A DNA stretch of 9,643 bases from Gulosibacter massiliensis (GTDB taxonomy: Bacteria; Actinomycetota; Actinomycetes; Actinomycetales; Microbacteriaceae): NCBI GenBank assembly GCA_943325745.2, contig CALPQP020000025.1, positions 1-9,643 of the forward strand. The letters run 5' to 3'. The notes below the pieces were generated by a model that saw nothing but the letters and a program-made list of their open reading frames with translations, did no database searches and was not told the origin of the DNA. A program made the translations under genes and the position numbers. Position 1 is the first letter of the stretch. Each line of letters opens with the position of its first letter. Of this stretch, positions 1 through 7,511 are shown one piece after another.

Positions 1-241
1 GACGTGACTGAAGTCGACGTGACGGGAGTTCACTCGACGGGGGTTCACTCGACGGGGGTTCACTCGACGGGGGTTCACTCGACGGGAGTCGACGTGACCG
101 ACGCGATGGCAATTCTTCTGCAGGTTGGACATCAACGTCCGACTGAGCAACACCAACCGACTCTCGTGGCAACCGTTCGCCCGCTTCTCGAGCCGCGCGC
201 TGTGCGCGTCGGCTCGGTAATGCGGCAGAGTTGTCAGTCAT
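1..241 (-). CDS. N-terminal part of an unrecognised Arg-rich, disordered protein downstream of nadD (partial)
   Basis: An open frame of 80 codons begins with ATG at 241 and runs off the window edge. The ATG shares the sequence ATGA with the nadD stop codon, the same coupled arrangement as folC/DUF4233/ndk here, which supports it as a real gene. The visible peptide has no hydrophobic segment and looks disordered. It starts [20 protein letters not shown], is rich in Arg, Ser, Pro and Glu, and carries LPSRR three times (about residues 8, 44 and 72). Between the last two lies a perfect five-residue tandem repeat of the PSSEP type (residues 53-72). In actinobacterial gene order rsfS usually follows nadD closely, but this N-terminus does not look like RsfS. 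It may be a basic disordered N-terminus of a membrane or envelope protein (inference). The function is unknown and the C-terminal part is outside the window. Confidence 0.7.
   Translation of the reverse strand, partial: MTDNSAALPSRRAQRAAREAGERLPRESVGVAQSDVDVQPAEELPSRRSRRLPSSEPPSSEPPSSEPPSSELPSRRLQSR
14..88. repeat. 15-bp tandem repeat (coding minisatellite)
   Basis: The unit TTCACTCGACGGGGG occurs three times exactly (29-43, 44-58, 59-73) and a fourth time with one change (74-88, GGGAG end). A degenerate unit sits at 14-28. The array is bracketed by an identical 12-mer, AGTCGACGTGAC, at 12-23 and 87-98, exactly 75 bp (five units) apart. Because 15 is a multiple of three, copy-number change would keep the frame. 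On the minus strand each unit encodes Pro/Ser/Ser/Glu/Pro in the gene following nadD. Confidence 0.9.
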
Positions 242-837
242 CTCTGACCACGATACAACGCATGTTTTGCAATGTACTGAACGACGCCGTCGGGCACGAG
301 GTACCACACGGGCGCGCCCGCGCGGACTCGTGAGCGACAATCGGTCGACGAGATCGCGAGCGCGGGAATCTCGAGTTGGCTCACTTTGTCGGCGGGAAGA
401 CCCGAAACCGACAGGGTGTGCCCGGGCCGAGTTACAGCGACGAAGTGGGCGAAACCCCATGCGCCGTCGATGTCTTTCCAGTCGAGGATCTGTTCAATCG
501 CGTCGGCCCCCGAGATGAAGTACAGGTCGGAATCGGGATAGTGGTGCCGCAGGTCGCGCAAAGTGTCAATTGTGTATGTTGGCCCATCACGGTCGATGTC
601 GACTCTCGACACCGTGAATCGGGGGTTCGCCGCCGTCGCGATTACGGCCATAAGGTAGCGGTGCTCCCCCACCGTCACGTCTTTCTTATGCGACTGTTGG
701 CCGGTGGGAACGAAGACAACTTCGTCCAATTCAAAATGAGTGGCAACCTCACTCGCGGCAACGAGGTGTCCGTGGTGAATGGGGTCGAACGTCCCACCCA
801 TGACACCGATTCGTCGGCGGGTGCGTTCGACCGTCAT
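238..837 (-). CDS. nadD: nicotinate-nucleotide adenylyltransferase (NaMN adenylyltransferase)
   Basis: Transfers the adenylyl group of ATP to nicotinate mononucleotide, giving deamido-NAD, a cytoplasmic step shared by de novo and Preiss-Handler NAD synthesis. The 199-residue product is normal length for NadD. The nucleotidyltransferase motif [12 protein letters not shown] is at residues 14-25 and the C-terminal [10 protein letters not shown] motif at 162-171, followed by the typical [13 protein letters not shown] ending. The frame stays open to 945, but the extra residues overlap the membrane-protein gene upstream and are low-complexity Arg/Ser/Thr. The ATG at 837 puts the GGTFDP motif near the N-terminus as in the family. 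This start has only a weak AGG, overlapping the upstream TAG stop, so translation may depend on coupling. It lies 7 bases after the upstream gene, and its stop overlaps the next start as ATGA. Confidence 0.95.
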   Translation of the reverse strand: MTVERTRRRIGVMGGTFDPIHHGHLVAASEVATHFELDEVVFVPTGQQSHKKDVTVGEHRYLMAVIATAANPRFTVSRVDIDRDGPTYTIDTLRDLRHHYPDSDLYFISGADAIEQILDWKDIDGAWGFAHFVAVTRPGHTLSVSGLPADKVSQLEIPALAISSTDCRSRVRAGAPVWYLVPDGVVQYIAKHALYRGQR

Positions 838-844
838 GGCTGGC

Positions 845-1018
845 CTAGTGGTGCGCGGATTCGCTCGAGCCGCGACGCGGGTTGCGGTGCGCGACGTCAC
901 GGTTCGCGAGGACAACAACAGCGAGAACGATGAACCCGGCAGCAAAGATGCCAGCCCACACTATCGCAGGGAAAATCAGCGGCGCGAGTTCCTCCGTGGC
1001 ACGGATGACAGTATTCAC
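845..1018 (-). CDS. small single-helix membrane protein between proA and nadD
   Basis: A 57-residue protein with one hydrophobic helix (about residues 13-36, [20 protein letters not shown]) preceded by an acidic stretch (ATEELAP) and followed by a basic, His-containing tail ([12 protein letters not shown]). This is consistent with a membrane-anchored peptide whose C-terminal tail is cytoplasmic. Small proteins of this style, with an NRDVAxR-like sequence after the helix, are to my recollection common between proA and nadD in Microbacteriaceae; I know of no assigned function. The GTG at 1018 is chosen because AGGGAG lies six bases upstream; a TTG at 1033 is in frame but would include that Shine-Dalgarno in the coding region. 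It sits 33 bases after proA and 7 bases before nadD, so it is probably in the same transcript. Confidence 0.8.
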   Translation of the reverse strand: MNTVIRATEELAPLIFPAIVWAGIFAAGFIVLAVVVLANRDVAHRNPRRGSSESAHH

Positions 1019-1024
1019 AATGTT

Positions 1025-1030
1025 CTCCCT
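1025..1030 (-). promoter_or_regulatory. Shine-Dalgarno AGGGAG that fixes the GTG start at 1018
   Basis: AGGGAG on the minus strand, six bases (AACATT) before GTG 1018. It is the only good ribosome-binding sequence near this small gene and argues against the upstream in-frame TTG at 1033. Confidence 0.7.
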
Positions 1031-1051
1031 CAAAAGGCTGTTACGACAAGA

Positions 1052-2302
1052 TTACTCGCGCCACTGCCCATTTCCGCGCACAATCCACTTCGTGCTCGTC
1101 AATTCGCGCAGTCCCATCGGCCCGCGCGCGTGTAGCTTCTGGGTCGAGATTCCTACTTCGGCACCGAAGCCGAACTCGCCGCCGTCCGTAAACCGGGTCG
1201 ACGCGTTCACCATCACCACAGCGGAGTCCACCTCAGCCACGAATCTTTCGGCATTCGCCATGTCGTTGGTGATGATGGCGTCGGTGTGATGGGTCGAGTG
1301 CACACCGATGTGGTCGATTGCATCCTGGAGAGAGTCGACAATCTTCACCGCGAGGTCGAGCGAGAGATATTCGTGGCCCCAGTCCTCCGCCGTCGCGGGT
1401 TCGGCGTGCGGAAAAATCGCTCGTGTCGCGTCATCGGCATGAATTGTGACACCCGATTCGACTAGTTTCTTGAGGATGGAGGGAATAAGCCGCGACGCCG
1501 CGTCACGATGGACGAGCAACGTTTCGAGCGCGTTGCACACGCCGACGCGCTGCGTTTTAGCGTTGTGAACGATGTCGCTCGCCATCTCGAGTTCCGCGCT
1601 GGCATCGAGAAAAATGTGGACGACGCCAGCACCGGTTTCGATGACGGGAACGCTCGAATCATTGACCACCGCGCTGATGAGCGACGCACTTCCGCGCGGA
1701 ACGAGAACGTCAACCAAACCGCGTGCGTTCATGAGCCGGTTTGCGCCTTCGCGTCCGAACGCGTCGATTGTCTGAACCGCCGCTCGAGGCAAGCCACAGT
1801 TCTCGAGAGCAGAGCCAATCACGTCGACGAGGACCGTGTTCGTGTTTTCCGCTGCACTTCCGCCTCGCAGGATGGCGACGTTCCCGCTCTTGAGCAAAAT
1901 TGCCGCGAGATCGACCGTCACATTCGGGCGCGCTTCATATATCGAACCGACCACACCGAACGGCACACGAACCTGCGTCAGGTGTAGTCCGTTCGGAAGC
2001 GTGCTTCCGCCAAGAACTTCACCGATGGGGTCGGGCAGAGCCGCGATGTCACGCACCGCACGCACGAGACCCTCGACGCGTTCGGCCGTGAGCTGGAGTC
2101 GGTCGAGTAGACCCTCTGCCATGCCATCGCCTCGAGAGAGATCGAGATCTTGGGCGTTCGCGGTCACGATGCGATCCGAATTCGTCAACAGCGCATCCGC
2201 AATGGCCGCGAGTGCCTGATTCTTGACCGTCGTCGGCGTTTGGGCAAGAACAAGTGACGCGGCACGGGCGTCGTCGAGAATCTGCTGGAAGGCGTCGGTC
2301 AT
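1052..2302 (-). CDS. proA: glutamate-5-semialdehyde dehydrogenase (gamma-glutamyl phosphate reductase)
   Basis: NADPH-dependent reduction of gamma-glutamyl phosphate to glutamate-5-semialdehyde, the second step of proline biosynthesis from glutamate, in the cytoplasm. The 416-residue length is typical. It belongs to the aldehyde dehydrogenase superfamily. The cofactor-binding half contains VPFGVVGSIYEARPNVTVD (113-131) and LRGGSAA (145-151). The catalytic cysteine is in QRVGVCNALETLL at residue 256. The C-terminal FGFGAEVGISTQKLHARGP motif of the family is present. The ATG at 2302 has no strong Shine-Dalgarno. It follows proB by 24 bases, which makes a proB-proA unit and keeps the kinase that supplies its unstable acyl-phosphate substrate adjacent. 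Confidence 0.97.
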   Translation of the reverse strand: MTDAFQQILDDARAASLVLAQTPTTVKNQALAAIADALLTNSDRIVTANAQDLDLSRGDGMAEGLLDRLQLTAERVEGLVRAVRDIAALPDPIGEVLGGSTLPNGLHLTQVRVPFGVVGSIYEARPNVTVDLAAILLKSGNVAILRGGSAAENTNTVLVDVIGSALENCGLPRAAVQTIDAFGREGANRLMNARGLVDVLVPRGSASLISAVVNDSSVPVIETGAGVVHIFLDASAELEMASDIVHNAKTQRVGVCNALETLLVHRDAASRLIPSILKKLVESGVTIHADDATRAIFPHAEPATAEDWGHEYLSLDLAVKIVDSLQDAIDHIGVHSTHHTDAIITNDMANAERFVAEVDSAVVMVNASTRFTDGGEFGFGAEVGISTQKLHARGPMGLRELTSTKWIVRGNGQWRE

Positions 2303-2326
2303 GGTTGCCAGTTTAGGTTGCGCGAG

Positions 2327-3112
2327 CTAGCGGGGCGAAGCCTCAAACCACGTTCCGACCGAATCGCCGGATAAAGCCGGTCCGATGTTCGCCGCGGAGG
2401 TGAGGATGACCGGGACACCGGCACGGGTTGCGTGCAGGGCCGCCGCGATTTTTGTTTCGGCGCCGCCCGTGCCGACACCGGAAGAATCGATCGAACCGAT
2501 TTCAATCCCGGACAGGTCGTCTCCGCGGGTCACGAACTCAATCTTTTCCGCGCCGGGTTCCCCTGGCGGGCGAGAGTACAGCGCATCGACGTCGCTGAGC
2601 AACACCAGCAGGTCGGCACCGACAAGCTCCGCGACCAACGCGGCCAGTCGGTCATTGTCGCCAAACCGGATTTCGTGGGTCGCGACGGTGTCGTTTTCGT
2701 TGACGATGGGGAGGAACGTGAGTTCCAGGAGTTTCTCGAGTGCGGCCTTTGCGTTCTCGCGGGTCGCATCGGATTCGAGGTCGCCGGAGGTCAGCAACAC
2801 TTGTGCCGCGACGATTCCGAAACGGTTGAGACTGTCCTGGTAGCGAACCATGAGCATCGTCTGTCCGACCGCCGCAGCGGCCTGTTCCGTGACGAGGTCG
2901 TTCGCAGGACGGGCGGTTAGTCCGAAATGAGGAAGCGCCGTGGCGATTGCCCCGCTCGACACGAGCACGACGTCTACTTTGCGCGCGTGTGCGCCGGCGA
3001 GAGCCTCGACGATTGTCGCCAACTGATGAACGTTCTCGCCGCTGATTGACGACGACCCGACCTTGACGACTATTCGCGTCGCCGCGGTCACCTCACTCCG
3101 CTTTTCCACCAT
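2327..3112 (-). CDS. proB: glutamate 5-kinase, short form without PUA domain
   Basis: Phosphorylates glutamate to gamma-glutamyl phosphate, the first committed step of proline synthesis and usually the proline feedback point. The 261-residue product is a single amino-acid-kinase domain: KVGSSS near the start (17-22), SSGA (52-55), PIVNENDTV (135-143), FGDNDRLAA (150-158), LLSDVDALY (171-179) and [10 protein letters not shown] (212-221). It ends at GTWF plus a few residues, where longer proteins such as E. coli ProB (367 residues) continue into a PUA domain. PUA-less ProB proteins are known in many bacteria. I chose ATG 3112, which gives an N-terminal length like other actinobacterial ProB proteins and overlaps the obgE end by 20 bases. 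A GTG at 3091, with GGAG four bases upstream, is a real alternative. A much longer in-frame extension inside obgE is rejected. Confidence 0.93.
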   Translation of the reverse strand: MVEKRSEVTAATRIVVKVGSSSISGENVHQLATIVEALAGAHARKVDVVLVSSGAIATALPHFGLTARPANDLVTEQAAAAVGQTMLMVRYQDSLNRFGIVAAQVLLTSGDLESDATRENAKAALEKLLELTFLPIVNENDTVATHEIRFGDNDRLAALVAELVGADLLVLLSDVDALYSRPPGEPGAEKIEFVTRGDDLSGIEIGSIDSSGVGTGGAETKIAAALHATRAGVPVILTSAANIGPALSGDSVGTWFEASPR

Positions 3113-4616
3113 CACCCTCGTGCGACCAAATTCCCGCTTCGCGTTCGCGCTCCAACTCTGCACGGGCGGCCGCTTTCGCGTCCATGCGTTCCTTGTATGA
3201 CTTGCGGCGATCCGACGTCGTTGCCCGATCGCTCTCGTGCAGTCGGGCATCGGTTCCACGTGGACTGACCATCATCTCGGCGGCACTCGTCATGGTCGGT
3301 TCCCAATCAAACACAAAACGGTCACCGTCACCGATGTAGACGGTAGCCCCTGGAACCGCGCCGGCCTTGTAAAGGTGGTCGTCCAGGTCGATCTTGGCAA
3401 GACGGTCGCTGAGATACCCGATGGCTTCCTCGTTATTGAAGTCGGTCTGCTGAACCCAGCGCTCTGGCTTGGGGCCGCGAATTCGATACGTTACGTCATC
3501 GCCTCGGTGCTCGACCAGCACGCTCAACTGCTTCTCGTCAACGGCGCGCGGGCGAATGACGATCCGCTGGCGCGATTCTTCGGCAGCGAGTCGCTCGGCG
3601 CGATCGGCTCCGACTATCTGGCCGATTCGAAGCGTGAGGTCGCGAAGCCCAGCTCGCGTTGCCGCCGACACCGCAAAGACCTCATACCCGAGCGCCTCGA
3701 AATCGGCGCGGACTAGTTCGGCAAGGTCAGCCGCTTCGGGAACGTCAATCTTGTTGAGGACGATGAGTTGAGGGCGCTCGATGAGCGGAATCGAACCGTC
3801 GGGAACCGGGTACGCCGCGAGTTCCGCGCGAATGATGTCGAAGTCACTCATCGGATCGCGGGACGGTTCGAGGGTTGCGCAGTCAATCACGTGAATGAGG
3901 ACGCGGCATCGTTCGACGTGTCGAAGGAAGTCAAGCCCGAGACCCTTGCCCTCGGAGGCGCCCGCGATGAGTCCGGGGACGTCGGCGATCGTGTAGCGAT
4001 ACTGTTCGACGTCAACAACCCCGAGGTTGGGGTGCAGCGTTGTGAACGGGTAATCCGCGATTTTCGGCTTCGCCGCCGAAACCGAGGCGATGAGAGACGA
4101 TTTTCCCGCGGACGGGTATCCAACGAGGGCGACGTCGGCGACGGTCTTGAGTTCGAGAACGATGTCGCCGTCCCACCCGAGCGTGCCGAGGAGTGCGAAC
4201 CCGGGAGCCTTGCGTTTGAGCGAAGCGAGGGCCGAATTGCCGAGCCCGCCTTGACCGCCGGGGGCGACCACGTATTCCATGTCCGGCTTGTCGAGGTCAA
4301 TGAGAACCTCACCATCGACGTCCTTGATCACCGTTCCGACGGGGACGGGGAGAGTCAACGATTCGCCCTTGTGCCCGCTTCGGTGATCACCCATTCCGAA
4401 CCCGCCGTTTTCACTCGAACGATGTGGGCGATAGTGGAAGTCGAGAAGAGTCGTGACCTGGGGGTCTGACACGAGAACAATGTCACCGCCGTTGCCGCCG
4501 TTGCCGCCGTCGGGACCGGCGAGGGGCTTGAATTTTTCGCGCTTGACCGACACACAGCCGTTACCGCCGTGTCCGGCTTTGAGGTGCACGGTTACCTCAT
4601 CGATGAACGAGACCAT
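3093..4616 (-). CDS. obgE: Obg family ribosome-associated GTPase (ObgE/CgtA)
   Basis: Essential-type GTPase linked to 50S subunit maturation and (p)ppGpp signalling. The 507-residue protein shows the glycine-rich Obg fold first (about 1-158, with [12 protein letters not shown] at 34-45 and [14 protein letters not shown] at 71-84). The G domain follows: GYPSAGKS P-loop (166-173), switch TT (192-193), DVPG (212-215), NKID (288-291) and SAA (317-319). A C-terminal OCT domain (about 350-440) and a charged, probably helical tail (about 463-497, Arg/Lys/Glu/Ala-rich) complete it. OCT plus charged tail is usual for actinobacterial Obg. The start is supported by a strong Shine-Dalgarno. It lies 67 bases downstream of rpmA, separated by a GC-rich hairpin, and its last codons overlap the proB start. 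Confidence 0.97.
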   Translation of the reverse strand: MVSFIDEVTVHLKAGHGGNGCVSVKREKFKPLAGPDGGNGGNGGDIVLVSDPQVTTLLDFHYRPHRSSENGGFGMGDHRSGHKGESLTLPVPVGTVIKDVDGEVLIDLDKPDMEYVVAPGGQGGLGNSALASLKRKAPGFALLGTLGWDGDIVLELKTVADVALVGYPSAGKSSLIASVSAAKPKIADYPFTTLHPNLGVVDVEQYRYTIADVPGLIAGASEGKGLGLDFLRHVERCRVLIHVIDCATLEPSRDPMSDFDIIRAELAAYPVPDGSIPLIERPQLIVLNKIDVPEAADLAELVRADFEALGYEVFAVSAATRAGLRDLTLRIGQIVGADRAERLAAEESRQRIVIRPRAVDEKQLSVLVEHRGDDVTYRIRGPKPERWVQQTDFNNEEAIGYLSDRLAKIDLDDHLYKAGAVPGATVYIGDGDRFVFDWEPTMTSAAEMMVSPRGTDARLHESDRATTSDRRKSYKERMDAKAAARAELEREREAGIWSHEGDGGKAE

Positions 4617-4620
4617 GTGT

Positions 4621-4633
4621 CACCTCCTTCTCC
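4621..4633 (-). promoter_or_regulatory. strong ribosome-binding site of obgE
   Basis: Minus-strand GGAGAAGGAGGTG with the AGGAGGTG core four bases before ATG 4616. It is the best Shine-Dalgarno match in the window, with a second GGAG just upstream. It fits high independent translation of obgE after the hairpin in the rpmA-obgE gap. Confidence 0.75.
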
Positions 4634-4649
4634 TTGAGAAATAGGACAA

Positions 4650-4667
4650 GGCGGGCCGAAGCCCGCC
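4650..4667 (-). terminator. UUCG-loop hairpin between rpmA and obgE (partial terminator or processing stem)
   Basis: Read on the minus strand this is GGCGGGC-TTCG-GCCCGCC, a perfect seven-pair all-GC stem closed by a stable UUCG tetraloop, 16 bases after the rpmA stop. It is followed by TTGTCCTATTTCTC, which has only broken T runs, so termination is probably incomplete. A leaky terminator would lower obgE relative to rplU-rpmA; the stem could also protect the 3' end of the ribosomal-protein message. The structure is visible directly; its effect is inferred. Confidence 0.6.
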
Positions 4668-4683
4668 CCGCCGAGTGAAAAAC

Positions 4684-4938
4684 TTATGCGCTCTGAACGA
4701 TGTTGATAACCTTGCGGCCACCCTTTGCACCGAACTGCACCGAACCAGATACGAGAGCGAAGAGCGTGTCATCGCCACCACGACCAACGCCGGCGCCGGG
4801 GTGAAAGTGGGTTCCACGCTGGCGGACGATGATTTCGCCGGCCTTGACGACCTGGCCACCGTAGCGCTTGACGCCAAGGTATTGGGGGTTCGAGTCACGT
4901 CCGTTACGAGTGGACGACGCTCCCTTTTTATGTGCCAT
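4684..4938 (-). CDS. rpmA: 50S ribosomal protein L27
   Basis: Structural protein of the large subunit whose N-terminal tail reaches toward the peptidyl-transferase centre. The 84-residue product is typical. It begins [19 protein letters not shown], the canonical L27 N-terminus without the cleavable extension found in many Firmicutes, followed by [10 protein letters not shown] and the [19 protein letters not shown] core motif (37-55). ATG 4938 has GGGAG nine bases upstream. It lies 18 bases after rplU and is surely co-transcribed with it. A strong hairpin follows its stop. Confidence 0.98.
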   Translation of the reverse strand: MAHKKGASSTRNGRDSNPQYLGVKRYGGQVVKAGEIIVRQRGTHFHPGAGVGRGGDDTLFALVSGSVQFGAKGGRKVINIVQSA

Positions 4939-4956
4939 GTCGCTTTTCTCCCTCGA

Positions 4957-5265
4957 CTACTTGATGCTCGTAATTTTCACGCGGGTGAGGTCAGCGCGAA
5001 AGCCCTGACGCTTGTGGTACCCGGTTTTGTTCTTGAACTTGTGAATGACGATTTTGGGACCTCGAAGATCTTCGAGAACCTGTGCGGTGACGGTCACCTT
5101 TGCGAGGGCCGCGGCGTTCGATTCGATCTTGTCACCGTCCACGAGCAGGACCGGAGCGAGTGAAATCGACCCCTTGTCGTCGGCCTTGATGCGGTCGACA
5201 GTGAGGATGGTCCCAACCTCGACCTTTTCCTGTCGCCCTCCGGCGCGCACAATCGCGTAAACCAC
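4957..5265 (-). CDS. rplU: 50S ribosomal protein L21
   Basis: Large-subunit protein that binds 23S rRNA. With the GTG start at 5265 it is 102 residues, the usual size, beginning [17 protein letters not shown] after the initiator, and containing the family's [20 protein letters not shown] stretch (69-88) and a C-terminal TRVKITSI. The frame continues upstream to 5310, but that part encodes a non-homologous peptide and lies in the leader. AAAGGA seven bases before the GTG fixes the start. It is the first gene of the rplU-rpmA(-obgE) unit and is preceded by its own promoter candidate and a foldable leader. Confidence 0.97.
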   Translation of the reverse strand: MVYAIVRAGGRQEKVEVGTILTVDRIKADDKGSISLAPVLLVDGDKIESNAAALAKVTVTAQVLEDLRGPKIVIHKFKNKTGYHKRQGFRADLTRVKITSIK

Positions 5266-5284
5266 GGTGATGTCCTTTCGAAAA

Positions 5285-5321
5285 CTCGGTGCGGACCTGA
5301 ATGTTGGCATTGCGCACCAAG
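5285..5321 (-). promoter_or_regulatory. folded rplU leader, candidate ribosomal-protein leader RNA
   Basis: The minus-strand leader can form a nine-pair outer stem, CTTGGTGCG (5321-5313) with CGCACCGAG (5293-5285), including one G-T pair. Inside it is a small hairpin AATG-CCAA-CATT (5311-5300). The stem starts near the predicted transcription start and ends six bases before the AAAGGA ribosome-binding site. Position and size suit an autoregulatory leader of the kind known for L21 operons in Firmicutes, but I do not recognise a catalogued family. Function is inference. Confidence 0.45.
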
Positions 5322-5326
5322 GTTCA

Positions 5327-5355
5327 AGAATAGCCCAATCGTGTCAGTCAGGCAA
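5327..5355 (-). promoter_or_regulatory. candidate promoter of rplU-rpmA-obgE
   Basis: Minus strand TTGCCT (5355-5350), 17-base spacer, TATTCT (5332-5327). Each hexamer matches the housekeeping consensus at four of six positions and the spacing is optimal. The predicted start of transcription is near 5320, giving a leader of about 55 bases. The -35 box lies about 7 bases downstream of the rne stop. Confidence 0.55.
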
Positions 5356-5361
5356 ATCCAG

Positions 5362-7452
5362 TTAGTTGGTCGAGGTCGTTTCGTCGGTAGAGGTGTCCGA
5401 GGTAGCTTTCTTCGTCGCACGACGCGGGCGTCGAGCAGTTCGCGCACCGGGTTCTGGTGCCTCCGGAAGCGCATCGAGAAGCGAATCGAGATTCGAAATC
5501 CGCTTGCCTCTTCCCACCACGGACGCACCGTCGGCGCTGTCGTGGTTTACGGTTGCCGTGGCAATCGCGGCGAGCGCGCTACGAGCTCCATCGGTGATTT
5601 CGTGGGTACCCGTCTGCCCCTGCTGTTGCTTGGGCTGAGTGCCTTGTTTTCCGCGACCGCGGCGCGACGCACCCGGCTCGGGCGAACCTTCGACACGAGC
5701 CTTTCCAACGGGTTCGTGGTGGATGATCAATCCACGCCCCGCACAGACCTCACATGGTTCGCCGAATGTCTCGAGGAGCCCAAGTCCCAACTTCTTTCGG
5801 GTCATTTGGACAAGACCGAGGCTCGTAATCTCGGCAACCTGATGTTTTGTGCGGTCTCGGGACAGGCATTCGATGAGACGTAGTTGAACCAAATCACGAT
5901 TGCTTTCGAGCACCATGTCGATGAAGTCGATGACCACGATGCCGCCGATGTCTCGCAATCGGAGTTGGCGAACGATTTCCTCGGCCGATTCGAGATTGTT
6001 TTTCGTGACGGTTTCTTCGAGGTTTCCCCCGGAACCGATGAACTTGCCAGTGTTGACATCGATTACCGTCATCGCCTCGGTGCGGTCGATGACAAGCGAA
6101 CCACCCGACGGCAACCACACCTTGCGGTCAAGCGCTTTGACGATTTGCTCGTTGATGCGATATGTGTCGAACGGGTCGGTGCCATCGTTGTGGTCGACGA
6201 TTCGTTCGATCAAGTCTGGTGCAACCTGCGCGAGATAATCCGAGATGACGGCTTTTGCCTCGTCGCCGTGAATGACGATGTTCTGGAAATCTTCGTTGAA
6301 CACGTCGCGGATGATTTTGACGAGAAGGTCGGGTTCCGAGTGAAGCAATACCGGGCCGTTGCCCTTCTCTGCCTTTTTCTGAATCGCATCCCACTGAGCG
6401 GTGAGTCGCTGGACATCGAGGGTCAACTGCTCCTCGGTTGCCCCTTCGGCGGCCGTGCGCACGATGACGCCAGCATTTTCCGGAAGGACCCCGGCAAGAA
6501 TCTTCTTTAGGCGAGTGCGCTCGGAATCCGGCAGCTTGCGTGAAATGCCATTGATCGAACCGCTCGGAACGTAGACGACATATCGTCCGGGCAGGCTGAC
6601 CTGGCTGGTCAGTCGCGCACCCTTGTGCCCGACCGGGTCTTTCGTGACCTGCACGAGGATCGGGTCGCCCGATTTCAACGCCATCTCGATGCGTCGCGGC
6701 TGGTTGGCGTTTTCTTCGGTCGCTGCGGCGTCCCAGTCGACTTCGCCCGAGTACAGCACCGCGTTGCGGCCGCGGCCGATGTCAACGAAGGCGGCCTCCA
6801 TCGAGGGCAAGACGTTCTGAACCTTGCCGATGTAGACGTTTCCGATGATGCTCGACTCGGTCGAACGCGCAACGTAGTGCTCGACCAGGACGTTGTCCTC
6901 GAGAACACCGATCTGGATGCGGCCATCCTTGCTGCGAACGACCATCTTGCGGTCGACACTTTCGCGTCGAGCCAGGAATTCTGTTTCCGTGACAACCGGA
7001 CGACGACGCCCAACGTCACGCGAATCGCGGCGGCGCTGACGCTTGGCTTCGATCCGCGTCGAACCGCGGATTCGTTGCGGCTCGGTGATCTGTTCCGGTT
7101 CGATGTAGACGCGTTCGACGCGCTCCGACCGTTCCACGCGGTTCCCGCGCGTACGTCGACGAACCGACGGGCCTTCGTCGTCCATTGGACGACCTGATCG
7201 AATTGGGATGTACTGGGGTGCTGGCGGACGGAACACGAGTTGCATCGGGTTCTCGAGGACAATCGGTTCGAAGGCAGGTTTCGCCTCGGTCGGAGTGTCG
7301 GACTCTGCGGTGGGCATCTCGCCCGAGGCGACAGCAACCTCGACCTCAGCATCGACTGCCGGCGTTTCCGCGACCGGAGTCGCGCGAGTTTCGGGGGCGG
7401 TGAACGGAGACGAGACGTACTCGTTCGGATCAAAATCTGTGTTTTCCACCAT
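5362..7452 (-). CDS. rne: ribonuclease E/G family endoribonuclease, actinobacterial type
   Basis: Single-strand-specific endoribonuclease for mRNA decay and rRNA/tRNA processing. The 696-residue protein has a central catalytic core with disordered flanks, as in actinobacterial RNase E. An acidic then Arg-rich N-terminal extension fills about 1-170 (ETPAVDAEVEVAVASGE; RRRTRGNRVERSERVERV). An S1-like region follows (about 203-290, GNVYIGKVQNVLPSMEAAFV). The DNase I-like core has the metal-binding aspartates D465 (MTVIDVNTGKF) and D509 (GGIVVIDFIDM). The Zn-link CEVC (C567, C570) is next, then a Gln/Gly, Arg/Lys and Thr/Ser-rich tail. ATG 7452 is preferred: AGAGGTG lies nine bases upstream, while the in-frame GTG at 7464 sits almost on that sequence. 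It is divergent from the membrane-protein gene at 7669. Confidence 0.95.
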   Translation of the reverse strand: MVENTDFDPNEYVSSPFTAPETRATPVAETPAVDAEVEVAVASGEMPTAESDTPTEAKPAFEPIVLENPMQLVFRPPAPQYIPIRSGRPMDDEGPSVRRRTRGNRVERSERVERVYIEPEQITEPQRIRGSTRIEAKRQRRRDSRDVGRRRPVVTETEFLARRESVDRKMVVRSKDGRIQIGVLEDNVLVEHYVARSTESSIIGNVYIGKVQNVLPSMEAAFVDIGRGRNAVLYSGEVDWDAAATEENANQPRRIEMALKSGDPILVQVTKDPVGHKGARLTSQVSLPGRYVVYVPSGSINGISRKLPDSERTRLKKILAGVLPENAGVIVRTAAEGATEEQLTLDVQRLTAQWDAIQKKAEKGNGPVLLHSEPDLLVKIIRDVFNEDFQNIVIHGDEAKAVISDYLAQVAPDLIERIVDHNDGTDPFDTYRINEQIVKALDRKVWLPSGGSLVIDRTEAMTVIDVNTGKFIGSGGNLEETVTKNNLESAEEIVRQLRLRDIGGIVVIDFIDMVLESNRDLVQLRLIECLSRDRTKHQVAEITSLGLVQMTRKKLGLGLLETFGEPCEVCAGRGLIIHHEPVGKARVEGSPEPGASRRGRGKQGTQPKQQQGQTGTHEITDGARSALAAIATATVNHDSADGASVVGRGKRISNLDSLLDALPEAPEPGARTARRPRRATKKATSDTSTDETTSTN

Positions 7453-7472
7453 TTTCTGGTGCACCTCTCGGT

Positions 7473-7488
7473 GATTTCTTTCGAAATC
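7473..7488 (-). promoter_or_regulatory. GAAA-tetraloop hairpin just upstream of the rne ribosome-binding site
   Basis: On the minus strand GATTTC-GAAA-GAAATC forms a six-pair stem with a GNRA-type loop, three bases before the GAGAGGTG ribosome-binding region of rne. A second stem with the same loop, AAATC-GAAA-GATTT, lies at 7584-7597. If the rne transcript starts far enough upstream both would be in its leader. A regulatory role is inferred only. Confidence 0.4.
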
Positions 7489-7496
7489 TCATTCTG

Positions 7497-7511
7497 TGAA
7501 GCAGTGCTTCA
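7497..7511. promoter_or_regulatory. perfect 15-bp palindrome upstream of rne
   Basis: TGAAGCA-G-TGCTTCA is a perfect 7-1-7 inverted repeat 45-59 bases before the rne start. It could be a repressor-type operator, or in RNA a six-pair stem with a three-base loop. A looser inverted repeat AGTGAC/GTCACT, with an inner ACGC/GCGT, lies at 7534-7559 in the same gap. I saw no convincing -35/-10 pair for rne in 7453-7668. Confidence 0.4.

Noticed and set aside
14..98. Possible CRISPR-like or origin iteron array
   Set aside because: Units are 15 bp, directly abutting with no spacers, in coding phase, and no cas or replication gene is present.
4..333. Plus-strand open frame with a Thr-Gly-Val-His-Ser repeat
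   Set aside because: It is the antisense reading of the 15-bp repeat and of the nadD end. The minus-strand frame has a start coupled to nadD by ATGA and fits the gene direction.
838..945. Longer NadD start giving 235 residues
   Set aside because: The extension overlaps the small membrane-protein gene in another frame, has low-complexity Arg/Ser/Thr content and is not family-like.
3768..4469. 233-codon plus-strand frame opposite obgE
   Set aside because: It is a high-GC shadow of obgE, whose G motifs and OCT domain are intact on the minus strand.
5266..5310. Longer L21 with 15 extra N-terminal residues
   Set aside because: The added residues are unlike L21, contain the leader stem, and the AAAGGA site points to GTG 5265.
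5341..6510. Long plus-strand frames opposite rne
   Set aside because: They are antisense to the RNase E catalytic core and tail, have no recognisable protein features, and are typical codon-bias shadows.
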